Below are positions 24,626 through 36,869 of a stretch of 64,000 bases of DNA, piece after piece; position 1 is the first letter of the stretch; every line of letters begins with the position of its first letter. Origin of the DNA: Atopsyche davidsoni (Eukaryota > Arthropoda > Insecta > Trichoptera > Hydrobiosidae); NCBI GenBank assembly GCA_022113835.1, contig JAILWY010000001.1, forward strand, positions 11,524,501-11,588,500, given 5' to 3'. The notes under the pieces were generated by a model. It saw only the letters and a list, made by a program, of their open reading frames with translations, made no database searches and was not told the origin of the DNA. Made by a program: the position numbers and the translations under genes.

Positions 24626-24722
24626 GCCCCCACCCTCACACCAACCCCCATGTACACCCTCATCTATACCCCTAACTTCATCCCCATCTCCAACCCCATC
24701 CTCACCCATACCCCACCCCCGC
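24626..24722. repeat. C-rich strand-asymmetric tract with G-quadruplex motif
   Basis: About 95 bases of C-rich, almost G-free plus strand (repeated CCCC/ACCC blocks). On the minus strand 24720-24694 reads as four G-runs of three to five with loops of 1, 3 and 7 bases, a canonical quadruplex pattern. The plus strand is a matching i-motif candidate. No coding role. Confidence 0.75.
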
Positions 24723-26306
24723 GCCGGCCACCAGCCAACTCGGGCAAGAAGCGCCGGCAAAAACCCCAACCAATGCAAATGCTTGCATTTAGGCGATAGG
24801 CTTTCAGTGCTTTTTTACTGCTGCTCTGTTTTAGAATATACTAAAACTGTCCTATTTTCAAGCGTTTATTTAAGCTACCTTGATACTAGAGGTATTTTAT
24901 ATGTGAAAATCTTATATACAGCGAAACATGGAATCTTTAATCGCAAGCGGTATAACCAAATAAACCGTCTGTATCCCCAGAAACATCACCCAAGAAAATA
25001 CATGTTTATTGATGACGTAACAAAACACAATGATAATAAATATTGGTAAATAATATCTACAAATTTATTTTTTTTCAAAAATACTGTGAGTTCCAAGATC
25101 GGATTTTTGTAGACAAAAAAATTCATGACAAAACAAATTTTATATTCAATGGTATTATTGCTGTACGGTGTGTGTAGGAAACGAGTCTTTGATCTGTAAT
25201 ACTCTGAGGGAGTGGAGTGCCTCGAGCGGAAGAGGCTGGTAAATAAGTGATTCGAAGAAATCATGGGCAAGTGTGGCGGTGTCGTTACATCTCTGGCATT
25301 TGATATTTTGAATACAAAATATACATCTGTATGAGAAACAATATTTTTGCCTAAATTAAAAATCAATTTTTTTAAAAATACAATATGTTTAATGCTAAAT
25401 CAATAAATAATCTGGGGGAAATTTACATCAAAATTTATACTTGAAATGCCAGCGTAAATTCCTTAACACCCATCCAATACTTTTTCAGTAAAAATTGGAA
25501 AACGTTTGTACATATTATCATTTTAAAAGAACACATGTATGCTCACGTCTGTTTGTATGTAACCATAATCCCAATATTTGAATACGTGAGTTATTTAAAA
25601 CGTAATACGTCATCGAGACTTTAACTTGTTTACAGCTGTATATTCTACGTTAACGTACAAAATCGAAATTATACAATTAAACCTTTTTCATAATCCAGAA
25701 ATGAAGGCGAATGTTTTTTCAACATAAATTAAAAATAAGTCTCATGGACTTATTGCGTTAATTGAATAAAATATAATCAGAGATATCTGCAGCTGCAACT
25801 GTAGACTTGTGGTCCCCTGGCCATCTGTCTGCGTTAAACTGATAAGAAGATGTAACTCTAAGCATCAAAAGATCCTTTTTAATGCACCTAAAAGATTGGC
25901 AGTCTCAGAAGTCTACTTGCTTTACGGAATTGGTTGTTGGTTTTTGCAATGAATCTGACTGAAGTCAGGGATTTCCGAGACAGCTAAGCTCCAAACTCTC
26001 TAACTCTGTCGCTTTTATTTCGTGTATATATTTATATAAAATCAAATAAACAAATTTAGAGTAATGGTGTTGAATAATCATACTATTAAAACAAAAATAT
26101 TTTATATCAAGAGTTGAAGATCTTGTCCGATTTCTTACAATATAAACGAGAGGGATGTTCTTAAAACTTCTGAAAATCGGCTAAATAAAGCAGATGGTTG
26201 ATCATAAACGATAAGTTTATTTTAATGATATTTAGAAAAAAATGTCTTAGTTGTCAAGTTGCACTCGACTGGAACATATTGCAGGCGCCACATCATATCC
26301 CAGAAG
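24723..26306. other. Intergenic stretch, nothing recognised
   Basis: It starts with a short GC-rich end of the C-rich tract, then AT-rich DNA. Frames at 24783-25049 and 24986-25366 are chance-like, with no family or splice context. Confidence 0.5.
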
Positions 26307-26480
26307 AAAATAAACTGTCACAAAAGTTTTCGGTAAAATTGACAAACTTTGCGAATTTTTCCAAACTTGCGCAAAAAACTCGTACCTGGGACACGAACCG
26401 AAACTAAAAAGCGGTGACCTAACCCGAAAATAAACTGACACTCAAGTTTCCGACAGAATTATAAAACTTTTTATCGCTAG
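26307..26480. repeat. Imperfect direct duplication with tRNA-like B-box
   Basis: GAAAATAAACTGTCACAAAAG (about 26307) and GAAAATAAACTGACACTCAAG (about 26425) start two similar stretches of about 55 bases. Between them, on the minus strand near 26400-26380, is CGGTTCGTGTCCCAGG, close to a Pol III B-box (GGTTCGANNCC). It could be part of a tRNA-derived SINE. No A-box or tail was identified, so this is weak. Confidence 0.35.
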
Positions 26481-26714
26481 TTTTAAAAAAATGGCCATTC
26501 TTTCAACTCTCGAAGAAAACTTGAATACACTCATAAATTATGTTTTTATATGGAAATAAATCTTTAGTTTTAAAACTGCGTATTTCCACCCCAAAAAGTT
26601 TTTATTTTTAAGCCATATTGGATATATCATATACATTGGTAATATATTTGTATTTCACCTTGCTACAGATAAGCCTGCAATGTGAAAACTTTCACTACTT
26701 TTTTGGGAAGGAAT

Positions 26715-26774
26715 AACCAAAAAGCATAAGTATATTAATGCTTTTTGGTTAAATCATCAATATATTGATGATTT
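26715..26774. repeat. Two adjacent perfect palindromes
   Basis: 26715-26750 has 13-bp arms (AACCAAAAAGCAT / ATGCTTTTTGGTT) around a 10-base loop. Directly adjoining, 26751-26774 is a perfect 24-bp palindrome (AAATCATCAATA and its mirror). Confidence 0.85.
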
Positions 26775-27398
26775 AATTTTATTATCGGTGAAAAGTTTTT
26801 TTGCTATATATTATTGTATGAGTTTTCCCTCATCCCACTTTGTTATGCATAAATATTGCGAATCCTCGGTATTCTTTATTTCTGAGATAAATTATTACTT
26901 GTAAAATCTGTATATAAAGTTTATATACTGCAGAAGTTTATTATTTTCAGAAGTAATACTAAAATGCATGACTTTAATATTTATGACCGGTAAATTTCGT
27001 AGTGATATATATATCAAAAGAAAAGACCAAGCTCTGCATTATTTTGTTCTTTTGATATATTCGACCATTTTAAAGCATTAAAACCATTTACTTATACATA
27101 AATACTTTGATTATTTCATATACAATATAATTAATTACATTTATTAAAATTTCTATATTATACTACGTTTCTGCTTTATTACATATAAATGATCTTTCAT
27201 AATCTTGGCATAGAATCATAAACATTGTGATTAGTATTTTAAATATGATTTTTAAAAATATTTTTTATGCACTTTTTTTAATCAAAATTTTACCAAAATA
27301 AAAAAAATGCTCGTTGGAAATTCCAAAATTAATTTAATCCGATTGGTTATATTATAATTATAATACATAATATTTATATATATATATATATTTAAATT

Positions 27399-27446
27399 CC
27401 TGAAATAATTCCAAACTATATATATATAGTTTGGAACTATTTCAGG
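27399..27446. repeat. 48-bp near-perfect palindrome
   Basis: CCTGAAATAATTCCAAAC and GTTTGGAACTATTTCAGG flank a TATATATA core. Arms of 24 bp have only one mismatched pair. It lies beside a (TA)n run at 27376-27391. Cruciform-prone, with no coding content. Confidence 0.85.
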
Positions 27447-28912
27447 CTATACTCGTGAACGCCATCAATTCGAAAGTGTACGGAGAATTTACATACGGCA
27501 GTTAAAACTGTTCCCGGCCCGATTGCGAGGAAACTGAACGAAACCATAGCCACGATTTATACTCATTTTTTAGTTTCAACTGAATATATACTACCACATA
27601 TGTAGAGTATAGAGCAGCAGGTATAATTTGCTAGTAGAATAAGTAATAATAAATTATTAGCAAGTAGAAGTAAGCTTCTAGAAAAATCAATGAACATTAC
27701 ATATCGTTCTTTCAAATAATCTTAACGCTTGATAAAATGTTATATCTAACTTAAAGAGAAGAGTATAAACACTCTTATACAACAACTGCGAGGTTCTTAT
27801 AATCTACTTGACTTTACTTAGCATTTCTCCGTAGCTTATCTTTTCTAGGATAGACTCCTCCAAATGACATCCATACGCTGGCGTATCGTTAGAAAGATTA
27901 TAAAATGATGAATTGTGATCTTTCTTCTCTTAAACTGATGATATATTTATATTGAATATATGATGCAACTTCCGAATTCAGAACTCCTAAAGTGAAACGT
28001 TCATTTAGTTTCTGTGCATTTCTGTCTTTAAACTTTGTTACTTTACAAAGATGCATCATTTTTTCATACTAAATTAATGCCATTTATTTGTAAATGGCCT
28101 AAAGTACAAAGATATTGAAAAAATGACTTCAAATCTACGCGATGGATCTTGGTAGTACTTGAGATGTGCTCTGCGCGCTCGGGGGCAGAGGTGTTGACGT
28201 AAGCCAAGAGTAAAGACTAAAGTTTGTAAAGACGAAATACAGTAGCCGGCTGCACGTATTCCCGTCACGTGCCCGTTTACCTGGGCTCGTTAGCGAGTAT
28301 TGTCACAGGTATAGTTCGCCGTGTCTCTGAGCCCGCGATCGAGGCTCGGCCTGGCTAATGAGTGCGCTCCGCTCTCCGCGAGTGCAAAAGGCTGTAGTAT
28401 ATCCGTCTTTGTCAAGCCAAATGCTTCAGCCACAACCAGTATATGCAGTGCAAGTATTTAACAAACACTGAAATTGACTATTAGTGATAAATCTGCCACA
28501 TTATAATATTAATACTAAAAGTATACATTACAGGTATAGTAGAAATATGTGGAGCTCTGCATCACACACGTGTGTGAAGGTAGTGTAATAAGGTATGAAA
28601 ATCTACCAATATGATAAATAATAATATTACTTAAAAGTAAATCATGCTCGTCACAAGTTTCACTAAGGTTGCACTCATTAAACTGTATCTCAAATAAATA
28701 CGTTTTCTATCCTAATGGGTAAAAATATTATTTTATTTTAAACATCGATTAACTCATCACATCAAAGGAATATCTTTTTGTTTATTTTTTATTTAATGCA
28801 AACCTAATGATTTTTGAATAGTTTTTTTTTGTTTCATTACATTCATGGTAATGTGAGATCATATTTGAAGTTGAACCACGCATCCGATATATTTTCTCGA
28901 AATTTGAAGTTT
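27447..28912. other. Intergenic stretch
   Basis: A GC-richer patch at about 28130-28400 contains no recognised gene. The rest is AT-rich. Confidence 0.5.
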
Positions 28913-29010
28913 ATGGCTAACATGGAATTCTCTTCTTATAAAAGAGATGTTTAAAACCAATGGCTATGGCTAACATGGAATTCTCTTATAAAAGAGATGT
29001 TTAAAACCAA
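28913..29010. repeat. Tandem duplication of about 50 bp
   Basis: ATGGCTAACATGGAATTCTC starts at 28913 and again at 28966, each followed by TATAAAAGAGATGTTTAAAA. The second unit lacks a CTT present in the first. The high similarity implies a recent event. Confidence 0.9.
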
Positions 29011-31352
29011 TAAAATACTAAAAAGATATTTGTTCAATTATTAGACGTTTATGTGCGGTTATCATAATAAATATTTTAAAATGTGGTATTTGCAATACTA
29101 TTTCTCTTTATAAAAATAGCATGAGCGTGTTGAACACGTATGATTATTTCCAGATGGATATTGATCAGAAATTATTGAAGTGTGTACTAAAACATTTAAC
29201 GTATGAATATTAAGGTCTACATTCATTAAAATCTTGCAAGGTAATTAATACCAGTTTAAATTAAACATAATTGAATTACGTACCGCCATTAACGTCCTTT
29301 CAATCCTGGAGAACAGAGATGAGACTGGCCCCTATTCAAGTCTTCCTTTGGGCACGTTAAGCCACCGTGACAAGCAGCCGGCCCTGACCTCCTGAAAATA
29401 CGCTTTTAATGAGCTTAAAGTAAACAACTTTCTGAAAAATGGGACCGGCTCGTTCAACAAATAAAATTGCGTATAATCACCCGAAGTATATTAAATGTGT
29501 ATATTTATTTTTATTTTTAATAATAAAAAATATACGTAATATCACATTACACATTTTTGATCACCATTCAGATCAGTAACAGGGCTATCAAAAAAGTTGT
29601 TATAAATAACAAAAAATGCGTATTTTTATGTCATATGCAAAACGCAAGCAATATGTTTTGAATCCTGTTTTTACAAGTTATGTCTTTTTTTTTCTAAAAT
29701 ATCTTTTTCAGTCTCTAGAAAAAGAAAAAAAGGCCTGTTTAAGAATACTGTAATACTTGATAGGTTGGTGGCCACAAACATCAGTTAGAATTACTGAATG
29801 TTATCTTATGACATACGAACGATGTTTATCAAACATTCCGTTCTTTGTAACTTGAATACAAGCAGTGTATTAAAATGTCGAGTATATTTTATCAACTCTA
29901 TTATGGAATTTGTTGTCAAGACTTTTTGCTTCGTATCCTTTCTCGTCTTACTAGCCACAGTAAATATGTTTCATATTTCATTTAAAATGTTTTGATCTGA
30001 TAAATATTTATTGAATAGATAAAATAATGATAAATGTAAAAGAATTATTTATTATAATCTTGAATGACAAATTTATGTCTAAAAAAGAAAGACGTATTAT
30101 AACATTAAAATTTTTAGATTGTCAGCAATTGGAATATTTTGTTAAAATTAGATAGTAGACGAACACGTTATAAATATCTAACAGAATAGAAAACATGGAC
30201 GCTAAATCGTTTCGACAATTTTCAAACGATCACAACTTTCCGTCTTCCTTTTCTCATACAAATCTAGGATGAACTTTAAACCAAAAACAACCCTGGCGTC
30301 ATTATTTATATACTTTGTACAGGTCGTATAAGTCCGGAGACGTTTTTACTATGCCTAAGAAAGGATAAGACCAGAATACTAATTCGGCCGACAGAAATTC
30401 AATTGACAATAATTTTTCTACAATTTCATTAAAATAAAAAATAAAAAATTCATTTAAAAGTTATACTACAACGTTGGCGATGACATTTAAATATAGTCAT
30501 TACACATACTTTTAATTTAATTTATCGTAAACTTGTGATAAAACTTTGGAAGTTAATAAATTGAATAACCTATAAATAGTATTTTTGGACATACATGCGC
30601 CATGTCAAAAATCATTTCTGTTGATTCTGTTAAATTCACAAAATATATTTTAAAGATGATATATATTTACTTATTAGATTATTTAAGAACATCCAAGGTA
30701 AGAATATATGACACGGCTATAATATGAAAATAAATATTAAATTTAACACTTACATCAGTCAACACATCTGGATTCAATAAAGTTCTGCTCCTTTCCAATG
30801 TCATGAAACTAAACTAAAACAACCACTTAGTTCTATTTTCACTCTGTAACTATTGATTACTTATTTTATATACAAAATTACATGAATATTTACTTTAAAA
30901 AAACAAAAATATAAAAAAAACAGCACGTGGGAACTGTTGTCAGTTCCGATGACGGCACTCCACTGAATTTTGTCTGTAAGTGATGTCCATGGATAATGTA
31001 ACAATACTATTTTTACGATTCAGTGTAAAAATATTGATAATTGTTAGCAAGAAACTTTCTGTCTCGAAAGACGGACTGGCTCTGGTCTTGGGCATTTTAA
31101 AATCAAAAACATTAAAATATTTCGCAATTTAAAGCAAATTTTTGATATTATAAAAATATTTCATCGTGCATACACACTACGTATAAAAATTCAAAACAAT
31201 TATTTTTATTTATTTTTAAATATTAAAGCTATTGAATGAATTAAATGCTTTGAAATTAGAATAAGAGGTATTAAAAAAAATATTCAGTTGTTATAAGTTA
31301 TCTGTATTAAATAATTTCCTATTTAAAGTTTTTTTTTAACATTTTGCGTTCG
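29011..31352. other. AT-rich intergenic stretch
   Basis: No gene, tRNA or repeat family recognised. A GC-richer patch at 29285-29400 contains only short frames. Confidence 0.5.
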
Positions 31353-31355
31353 TTA

Positions 31356-31754
31356 CCAAACCTCAACAACACAATAGATAAAGTCCCCGATAACCACAGT
31401 GTGGCTGTTGGCGGCTCTCATGGCGACAGCGAGATCTTTTTTTTGAGTTATTAGATTGTTTGGGACAGCAGGTTGAAACTAGTAATATTCGTGCTTGATG
31501 AGGTCGCGAATGAGGATGTCTACGCCTCCGGAGGCCCCTCGTCACATGCCATTGGTCGTGATCAGGGTCGAGCGGTCCCCCCGTTAAAAGTGGTAGCCGG
31601 GTTTGTACAGGAAGGTGGAAGGTGCTAGGTGAGTATCGGTGACTTTGATAATGTGGGCACTCACCCTGTCTGACAGCTCCAGGAGCTCCGTGATCCACAT
31701 CCTGTTGTCGTTCGCGTTCCTGAAGATTATTTTGAGGTCTGCGAAGTCACCATT
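31356..31754 (-). pseudogene. Non-LTR retrotransposon endonuclease fragment
   Basis: A single minus-strand frame of 133 codons reads like the APE-type endonuclease at the start of ORF2 in Jockey-like LINEs: WITELLELSDRV, then VTDTHLAPSTFLYKPGYHF (the ETHL-type motif with Glu changed to Asp), GGVDILIRDLIKHEYY, and TVVIGDFIYCVVEVW matching the GDFN...W motif with Asn changed to Ile. There are three in-frame stops, so it is dead. Reverse transcriptase is absent. Unusually, the 5' rather than the 3' end of the LINE is kept, so the fragment arose by deletion and not by ordinary 5' truncation. Confidence 0.8.
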
Positions 31755-32160
31755 TTAGAACTGCGCGAAGATGATGGTGGCGGCCAGAAGGAACCCCGGT
31801 TCCTGCGCCCTGGCGTGGCCATGTGCAGGAGCCATGGCCTCCGCTGAAACTCGAACGAGACGTCGTCCTCGGCGTCGGAAGTGGCAGGCCGCTTCTGTCG
31901 GTCTCACACAATTTCCACCGGGACGGGTATCGGAGCGGTGGGCCGCTCGAGGGAGCGGCAAGAAATCGGTTTTTTTCTTCTCGGACGGGGGAGGGCTGTC
32001 ATGTTGATCGTCAGGCTGCCAATCCTTCCGGGTGGAGGTGAGCTTCTTTCAAAAGGTGGGTCTCCCTCGTCCGGTGGACATTTGGTTCTCGGTGTCGAGT
32101 GGGGGGCTGGATATATAATTGAAGATGTAATGTTGTCAGATTGATGCCGTGTCAGTGTAA
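31755..32160 (-). pseudogene. Probable LINE ORF1 (gag-like) remnant
   Basis: A GC-rich, Arg/Pro-rich minus-strand stretch runs straight into the endonuclease frame (stop at 31757-31755, then endonuclease). Position and composition fit the C-terminal ORF1 region of the same LINE. I see no intact CCHC knuckle and several frames are equally open, so the protein cannot be stated. It ends near the MITE at 32208. Confidence 0.45.
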
Positions 32161-32207
32161 ACGCATACGGATTCTGAGATTGATTGATTCGCAACGTGAT
32201 GAGAGTA

Positions 32208-32586
32208 CAGTAATACTCCGCTTTACGCAACCCCTTTATGCGCAGTTTCACTATAACGCGAATTTCTTATTTTAAGAATGTGTATGAACATAATGTAGTC
32301 ATTGACTTCTCTTAACAATTAAAAACAGCGTTGCGTGTTGTGAACGTTTTTTACAAGAACGCAAAAGAAACGCTACCCAAAAGACAATAGATGTATTTTA
32401 TAATAAAAATAACATGTAATATTGCATAAAGTGTTCTTAGAATTAAAGTGATTGATTCAAATGATTCGTATTTTTTTGTATTTAGTTTTGACTATGTATG
32501 GATGTTTAATCGTAAACCCCGATATATGCGAATATCACTTAACGAGATTTTTTCCGGAACGTATACCATATAGCGGGGTATTGCTG
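32208..32586. mobile_element. pogo/Tigger-like MITE, copy B
   Basis: The ends are CAGTAATACTCCGCTTTACGC and the inverse of CAGCAATACCCCGC, with TA at 32206-32207 and 32587-32588. The whole element matches the reverse complement of 8092-8460 (shared landmarks ATATCGGGGTTTACGATTAA, AAATACGAATCATTTGAATC and TGACTACATTATGTTCATAC), except for an extra block of about 45 bp at 32325-32380. Non-coding. Confidence 0.92.
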
Positions 32587-32588
32587 TA

Positions 32589-34851
32589 TTCCCGAGTCGG
32601 AATCTATAAATATAATGTAAACAAGTAACCGTCGAAATTTATAGGTGACGCATAATTATGGCGGAGGAATGCGCTTTACGAGCTCGAAGAACTGCAAGCG
32701 AATGCTTGCTCGTGTATTTCACAATAATTTTAAGTATTACTCACCGTACATTACTTTTATTCTCTCCGATTCGAACTTACTAAAACCAGATAATTCCAGA
32801 TATGAATATCGCAAGGACAGTGTGTGAAAAAAGCAAAACTTAGTCATTTGTTTATCCAAAGTAAGATTTTTTAGATTATATCAGTCAGTGGTGGTGTGTC
32901 AGCCGTGGCGGGTGCAGTGTTTGTGTATTTTTGATGAAAATAGATCGTATTCAGATCTGTGAGTGTGTGAGAATCTTTTAAACGAATAAACCTGGTGAGT
33001 AAATTTTTCTTGCATGTATATAAAATTTATATTTATCACTACGTATAACATCAAAACTAAATGCAATGCGCAAGTGTTTTTATTTTATTTCTTTGCAATA
33101 GACCTGGGCTGTCTTAATGTAATTTCATAGACATTTATTGCGGTCGGACATAATACTGAGCTGGCATAAAATCAGATTGTTATTTGTAAAGAATTGATGT
33201 AGGTTACAGATTCAATTTAGATATCTAATTAAAAGGTCGCGGATTTCACGAAGATAGGTAGGTTTTTTTTATATTCTCAAAACCCCGTTTATTGAACTAT
33301 AATATTTATATTTAGTTTAATCTTATCTTTTGGTTAAGAGATCTGTAGCTTCTATTATAGTCTTGTAAAAAACGTATTTTTTAGTACTTCCATTATATCA
33401 ACCAAAACTTCAAAGATAATATTAAAATTCATATTTTACAGTCAACTTTTTTTTACCTTATACATATTTTATTAATAAATTTAAATATAAGATTTACGAA
33501 ATGTTTAAACATTTATTTATACCTTAAATATTTGATGTAACAAACAGATTTTATTATTTAAATTAATACGCAAGTGTACAGTCAGATAGCAATGAATTGA
33601 AATGATGCCACTTATATGTCAAAATCGAGAATGCAAGATATTTAAAATATCTTACATATGTGTGAGTGTGTGTTATCTGAAATACTTTGCTGAAAAAACA
33701 ATAAAGGAGTTTCGAATTTAGTGATTACTAGATTGAAATTTGATATTGTGCATACAATTGTACATCAACTCATGTGAGTACTGAGTCTTGGTACTTCAAC
33801 ATAAACTACTCAGAGGTATTATCAAATGTGTGGTACAAGTGCGCCCCTTTATTTAATGAGTTATAAATATTCAGAACGCTGTCTGCTCGTGGCAAACCTG
33901 AATATTCATAAAACGAGTTCATGTGTGAGAAGGGATGGTGCAGGTATTCACAACATGACGTCAGTAATGAGCTATAGATTAGGCACGCGCTGGAGTCTAA
34001 ATCAGATTTAACGAGATATTCTTGCATTAATGACCTTATTTTTGTCTGCAAAAACCGGACATTTTTACCTTAATTCTTTATTTTGCATCTTTATTCTAGG
34101 ATTCTTTGTATGAAAACAAGGAGTTCATAATCATACTAAACTCAGTGAAAGCTCGTTAAAGAAAAGTTAGGTTAACCCGGAAATCAGAAAGTATCAAAGG
34201 ACGATTGCGGCTATTTTGTGTTTGATATATCTCATGAAAAATCTGCATTGCAAATGATTTTTCTAAAAAATCCCATTCGTTTTGAGCCGGAGAAAATAAA
34301 AAAATTTAAGCAATAAAAACTTATTACTCCACCTATATTCAAACCCGAGACTAAAGATCGGTAAACAAGTTTGATAGCGAATAGATTAGTGGTGCTTTTA
34401 AGCTCTACTCTAAAAAATAGATTTTTTTTTGTTTTTTGTACATAAATAATCAAAACTAAAATCACATAAATGCATATGAAATTTTTATCTGAATGTTTAT
34501 AATATTTAATTTAAATATTTGCAATCATAATTTATATAACATTTCCCATTGTAAAGCCTTCTTCGACTTCATCCACACAAATTGCCACTAAGGTATTATC
34601 ACTTGCTCTCTGAAATGGCTTTAGTGTAAAAATTATTTAGCCCATCGGTTTGCAAAGGTTCAATAGTTTACTTTCGCCTTTTTTTCAAATCCTCTCGTCC
34701 CTGGATTATCCTGCATGGACTCCATTAGAGGCCCCTCGTCCCTTTAATTCTAAGTCGAGATAAAAAGCTTTCTGACGTAAAAAAAAATCTGCCAAAAGTT
34801 TTTTAATTTTTTATCACACTCTTGCTATGTTTTACAATCTCACAGAGAGAA

Positions 34852-34861
<10 letters not shown>
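32589..34861. other. Intergenic stretch
   Basis: No gene recognised. The 81-codon minus frame at 33806-34051 and overlapping plus frame have no family resemblance. The rest is AT-rich. Confidence 0.5.

Positions 34862-34940
<79 letters not shown>
34862..34940. repeat. Long (TA)n microsatellite
   Basis: About 39 uninterrupted TA units. Its length is likely to be unstable and may be mis-sized in the assembly. Confidence 0.97.
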
Positions 34941-34942
<2 letters not shown>

Positions 34943-35079
34943 TTGAAAGATTTCAGCAATCGAGAAAATAATAGAAAGTCGACAACCTCGAGCTAAATTG
35001 CAAGCCTGCTCCAAGACGATTCTAAAAATTCCTCCCCGTAGAAAATAGGAAAAGATTCTACAGTGTAAGATAAAGGCAG

Positions 35080-36440
35080 CCTTCAGTCACTTTTATTTCC
35101 TCCCTCCGCGTCGCTTACTTTCCGGTGGCTTGCAGGCACATCTGGCAGCTCACAAACGAACTACGCCGCTTGTAACTACGGGGGGACGCGGCCGGATGTT
35201 GCAAAGGCTTCTAATGAGGCGGAAATTGAAAAAAAGAACGTCGAAACGGAGGAAGTCACACGAGCGCCGTGAAATTCCCGAATTTCGTCAAACACATACT
35301 CGGCTACTTCCTGCGGCGAAAAAGTCCCGATCAAAATATTTCCGAAATGTGCGTTTCATTTGCTTCAGAGTTTTAGAATCATCATTTTCGTGCTTGATAG
35401 CGCAGAAATATATTTACGCATTTACAGGGAATTGAGTTTGGATGTTTATAAAAGAGTACAGTAAGATAAATTCACAAAAAAATATGAAAATGCCTTACCA
35501 AAACATATTGCTAGATTTAAACTTTAACAAACAAGTACTTGCGATTCAAATTACTAAGTAATACACATGCATGTATCGATTCAAAATCTTTCTTATTTAC
35601 ACAGACACAGCGACCAAAAATATTATGGCCCCATGTCTCAAAATCCAGAAGGCATCACTCAAAAATAATCTAATATTTTTCTCAACGTTTCACGTGTGAA
35701 TCGATTACCTCAAGCATATTGTTAACGCAATAAATACAGATTTATTTCATATGAAATCAAGAGTAAAATAATATCGGTAGGAAATATTTTGACGTATACA
35801 CTACGTGTTATTATTTTGCTTGAGGGGTTGAGGGGGAAGCTTCATGGAAATATCTAGTCAAAATATTGTACACCCTTTTCAGGCGGGCAAAACAGAGCGT
35901 AACTAACTCGGATCAGACACCTGTGCCGTCGGTCGGAAGCCTCCACCGGCACAAGGACACTCTCACTGTAGTCGGACAGGCATACCGGTGTATCTACTTT
36001 CTCCACATAAGTAAAAACAGGACATATATCAATGAATAGTGAATTTTTCTTCTATAGATTCACACACACACACATATATATATACATATTTTATGCAGGT
36101 GATTTTTTCTTTCTAGGGGTTCTTCAGTCTCCGCTGTGAATCCGGCCGGTTTTTACTTAGCGCGTACAGCCTGAAAATAATAATTTTTTCTATACATTCA
36201 GTCCGTCCGCGGCAAGTTACAAGGGCCGCATTGGAATATCCGCCATCATCGCGCTGGGCCGGCTGTAAATCAGGGGAAATTTCCAATCCAACGCTTTTGC
36301 GGCGAGCTTTGAAACCGAAACTCGCAATAAATATTTTGCAAAGCTTTCATATCGGAGCTTGATTAAGGCGCGCCGCCGGGGGAAAGTTCCGACTCGGGGA
36401 CCTGGGAAATACTTTTATTTACAAATCGGATTAGGCGACT
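35080..36440. other. GC-richer non-coding patches between AT-rich DNA
   Basis: Patches at about 35080-35350, 35880-36000 and 36190-36440 stand out from the background. The only frame (35130-35435, plus, 101 codons) is Arg/Lys-rich and starts at an arbitrary ATG, with no domain. 36061-36090 is a short (CA)n(TA)n run. They could be conserved regulatory elements, which comparison with a related genome would show. Confidence 0.4.
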
Positions 36441-36623
36441 TGCCGGCTTCGTTATAAGTTTTAGTTCACTCGCAGAAAAATTGTTTATTTTCTTTGTAAA
36501 TCTTAGCTTTTGATTGTTTTTTTTTTCAATAGCAAAGAAGTTTTGTTGAAATAATTTTTACTTTGTGAGGTTTCTGAGGGTATTATTTTTTAGTAAGCTT
36601 AATCAATAATATGTAAGTATATA

Positions 36624-36799
36624 TTTATATATATATATATATTAAAAAGCCATATATGCTTGACACTGTACCATAAATGCTTAAGCGGACTACACACTAA
36701 AAATAAACATAGAAACGACTGAAAATTTAACCAATACCGTACTATTTTATATAATTTTTTTATGGAAAAACTACAAGCGTACATTAACAAATTATAATA

Positions 36800-36865
<66 letters not shown>
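36624..36865. repeat. Compound (TA)n(CA)n(TA)n microsatellites
   Basis: A short (TA)n lies at about 36624-36642. A compound tract at 36799-36865 is TA, then about six CA, then TA again. Two Tyr/Ile-rich minus frames across it are artefacts of the repeat. Confidence 0.95.

Positions 36866-36869
<4 letters not shown>

Noticed and set aside
35130..35435. Arg/Lys-rich 101-codon frame
   Set aside because: It is open because of the GC patch. No homology is recognised and there is no upstream promoter or intron evidence.
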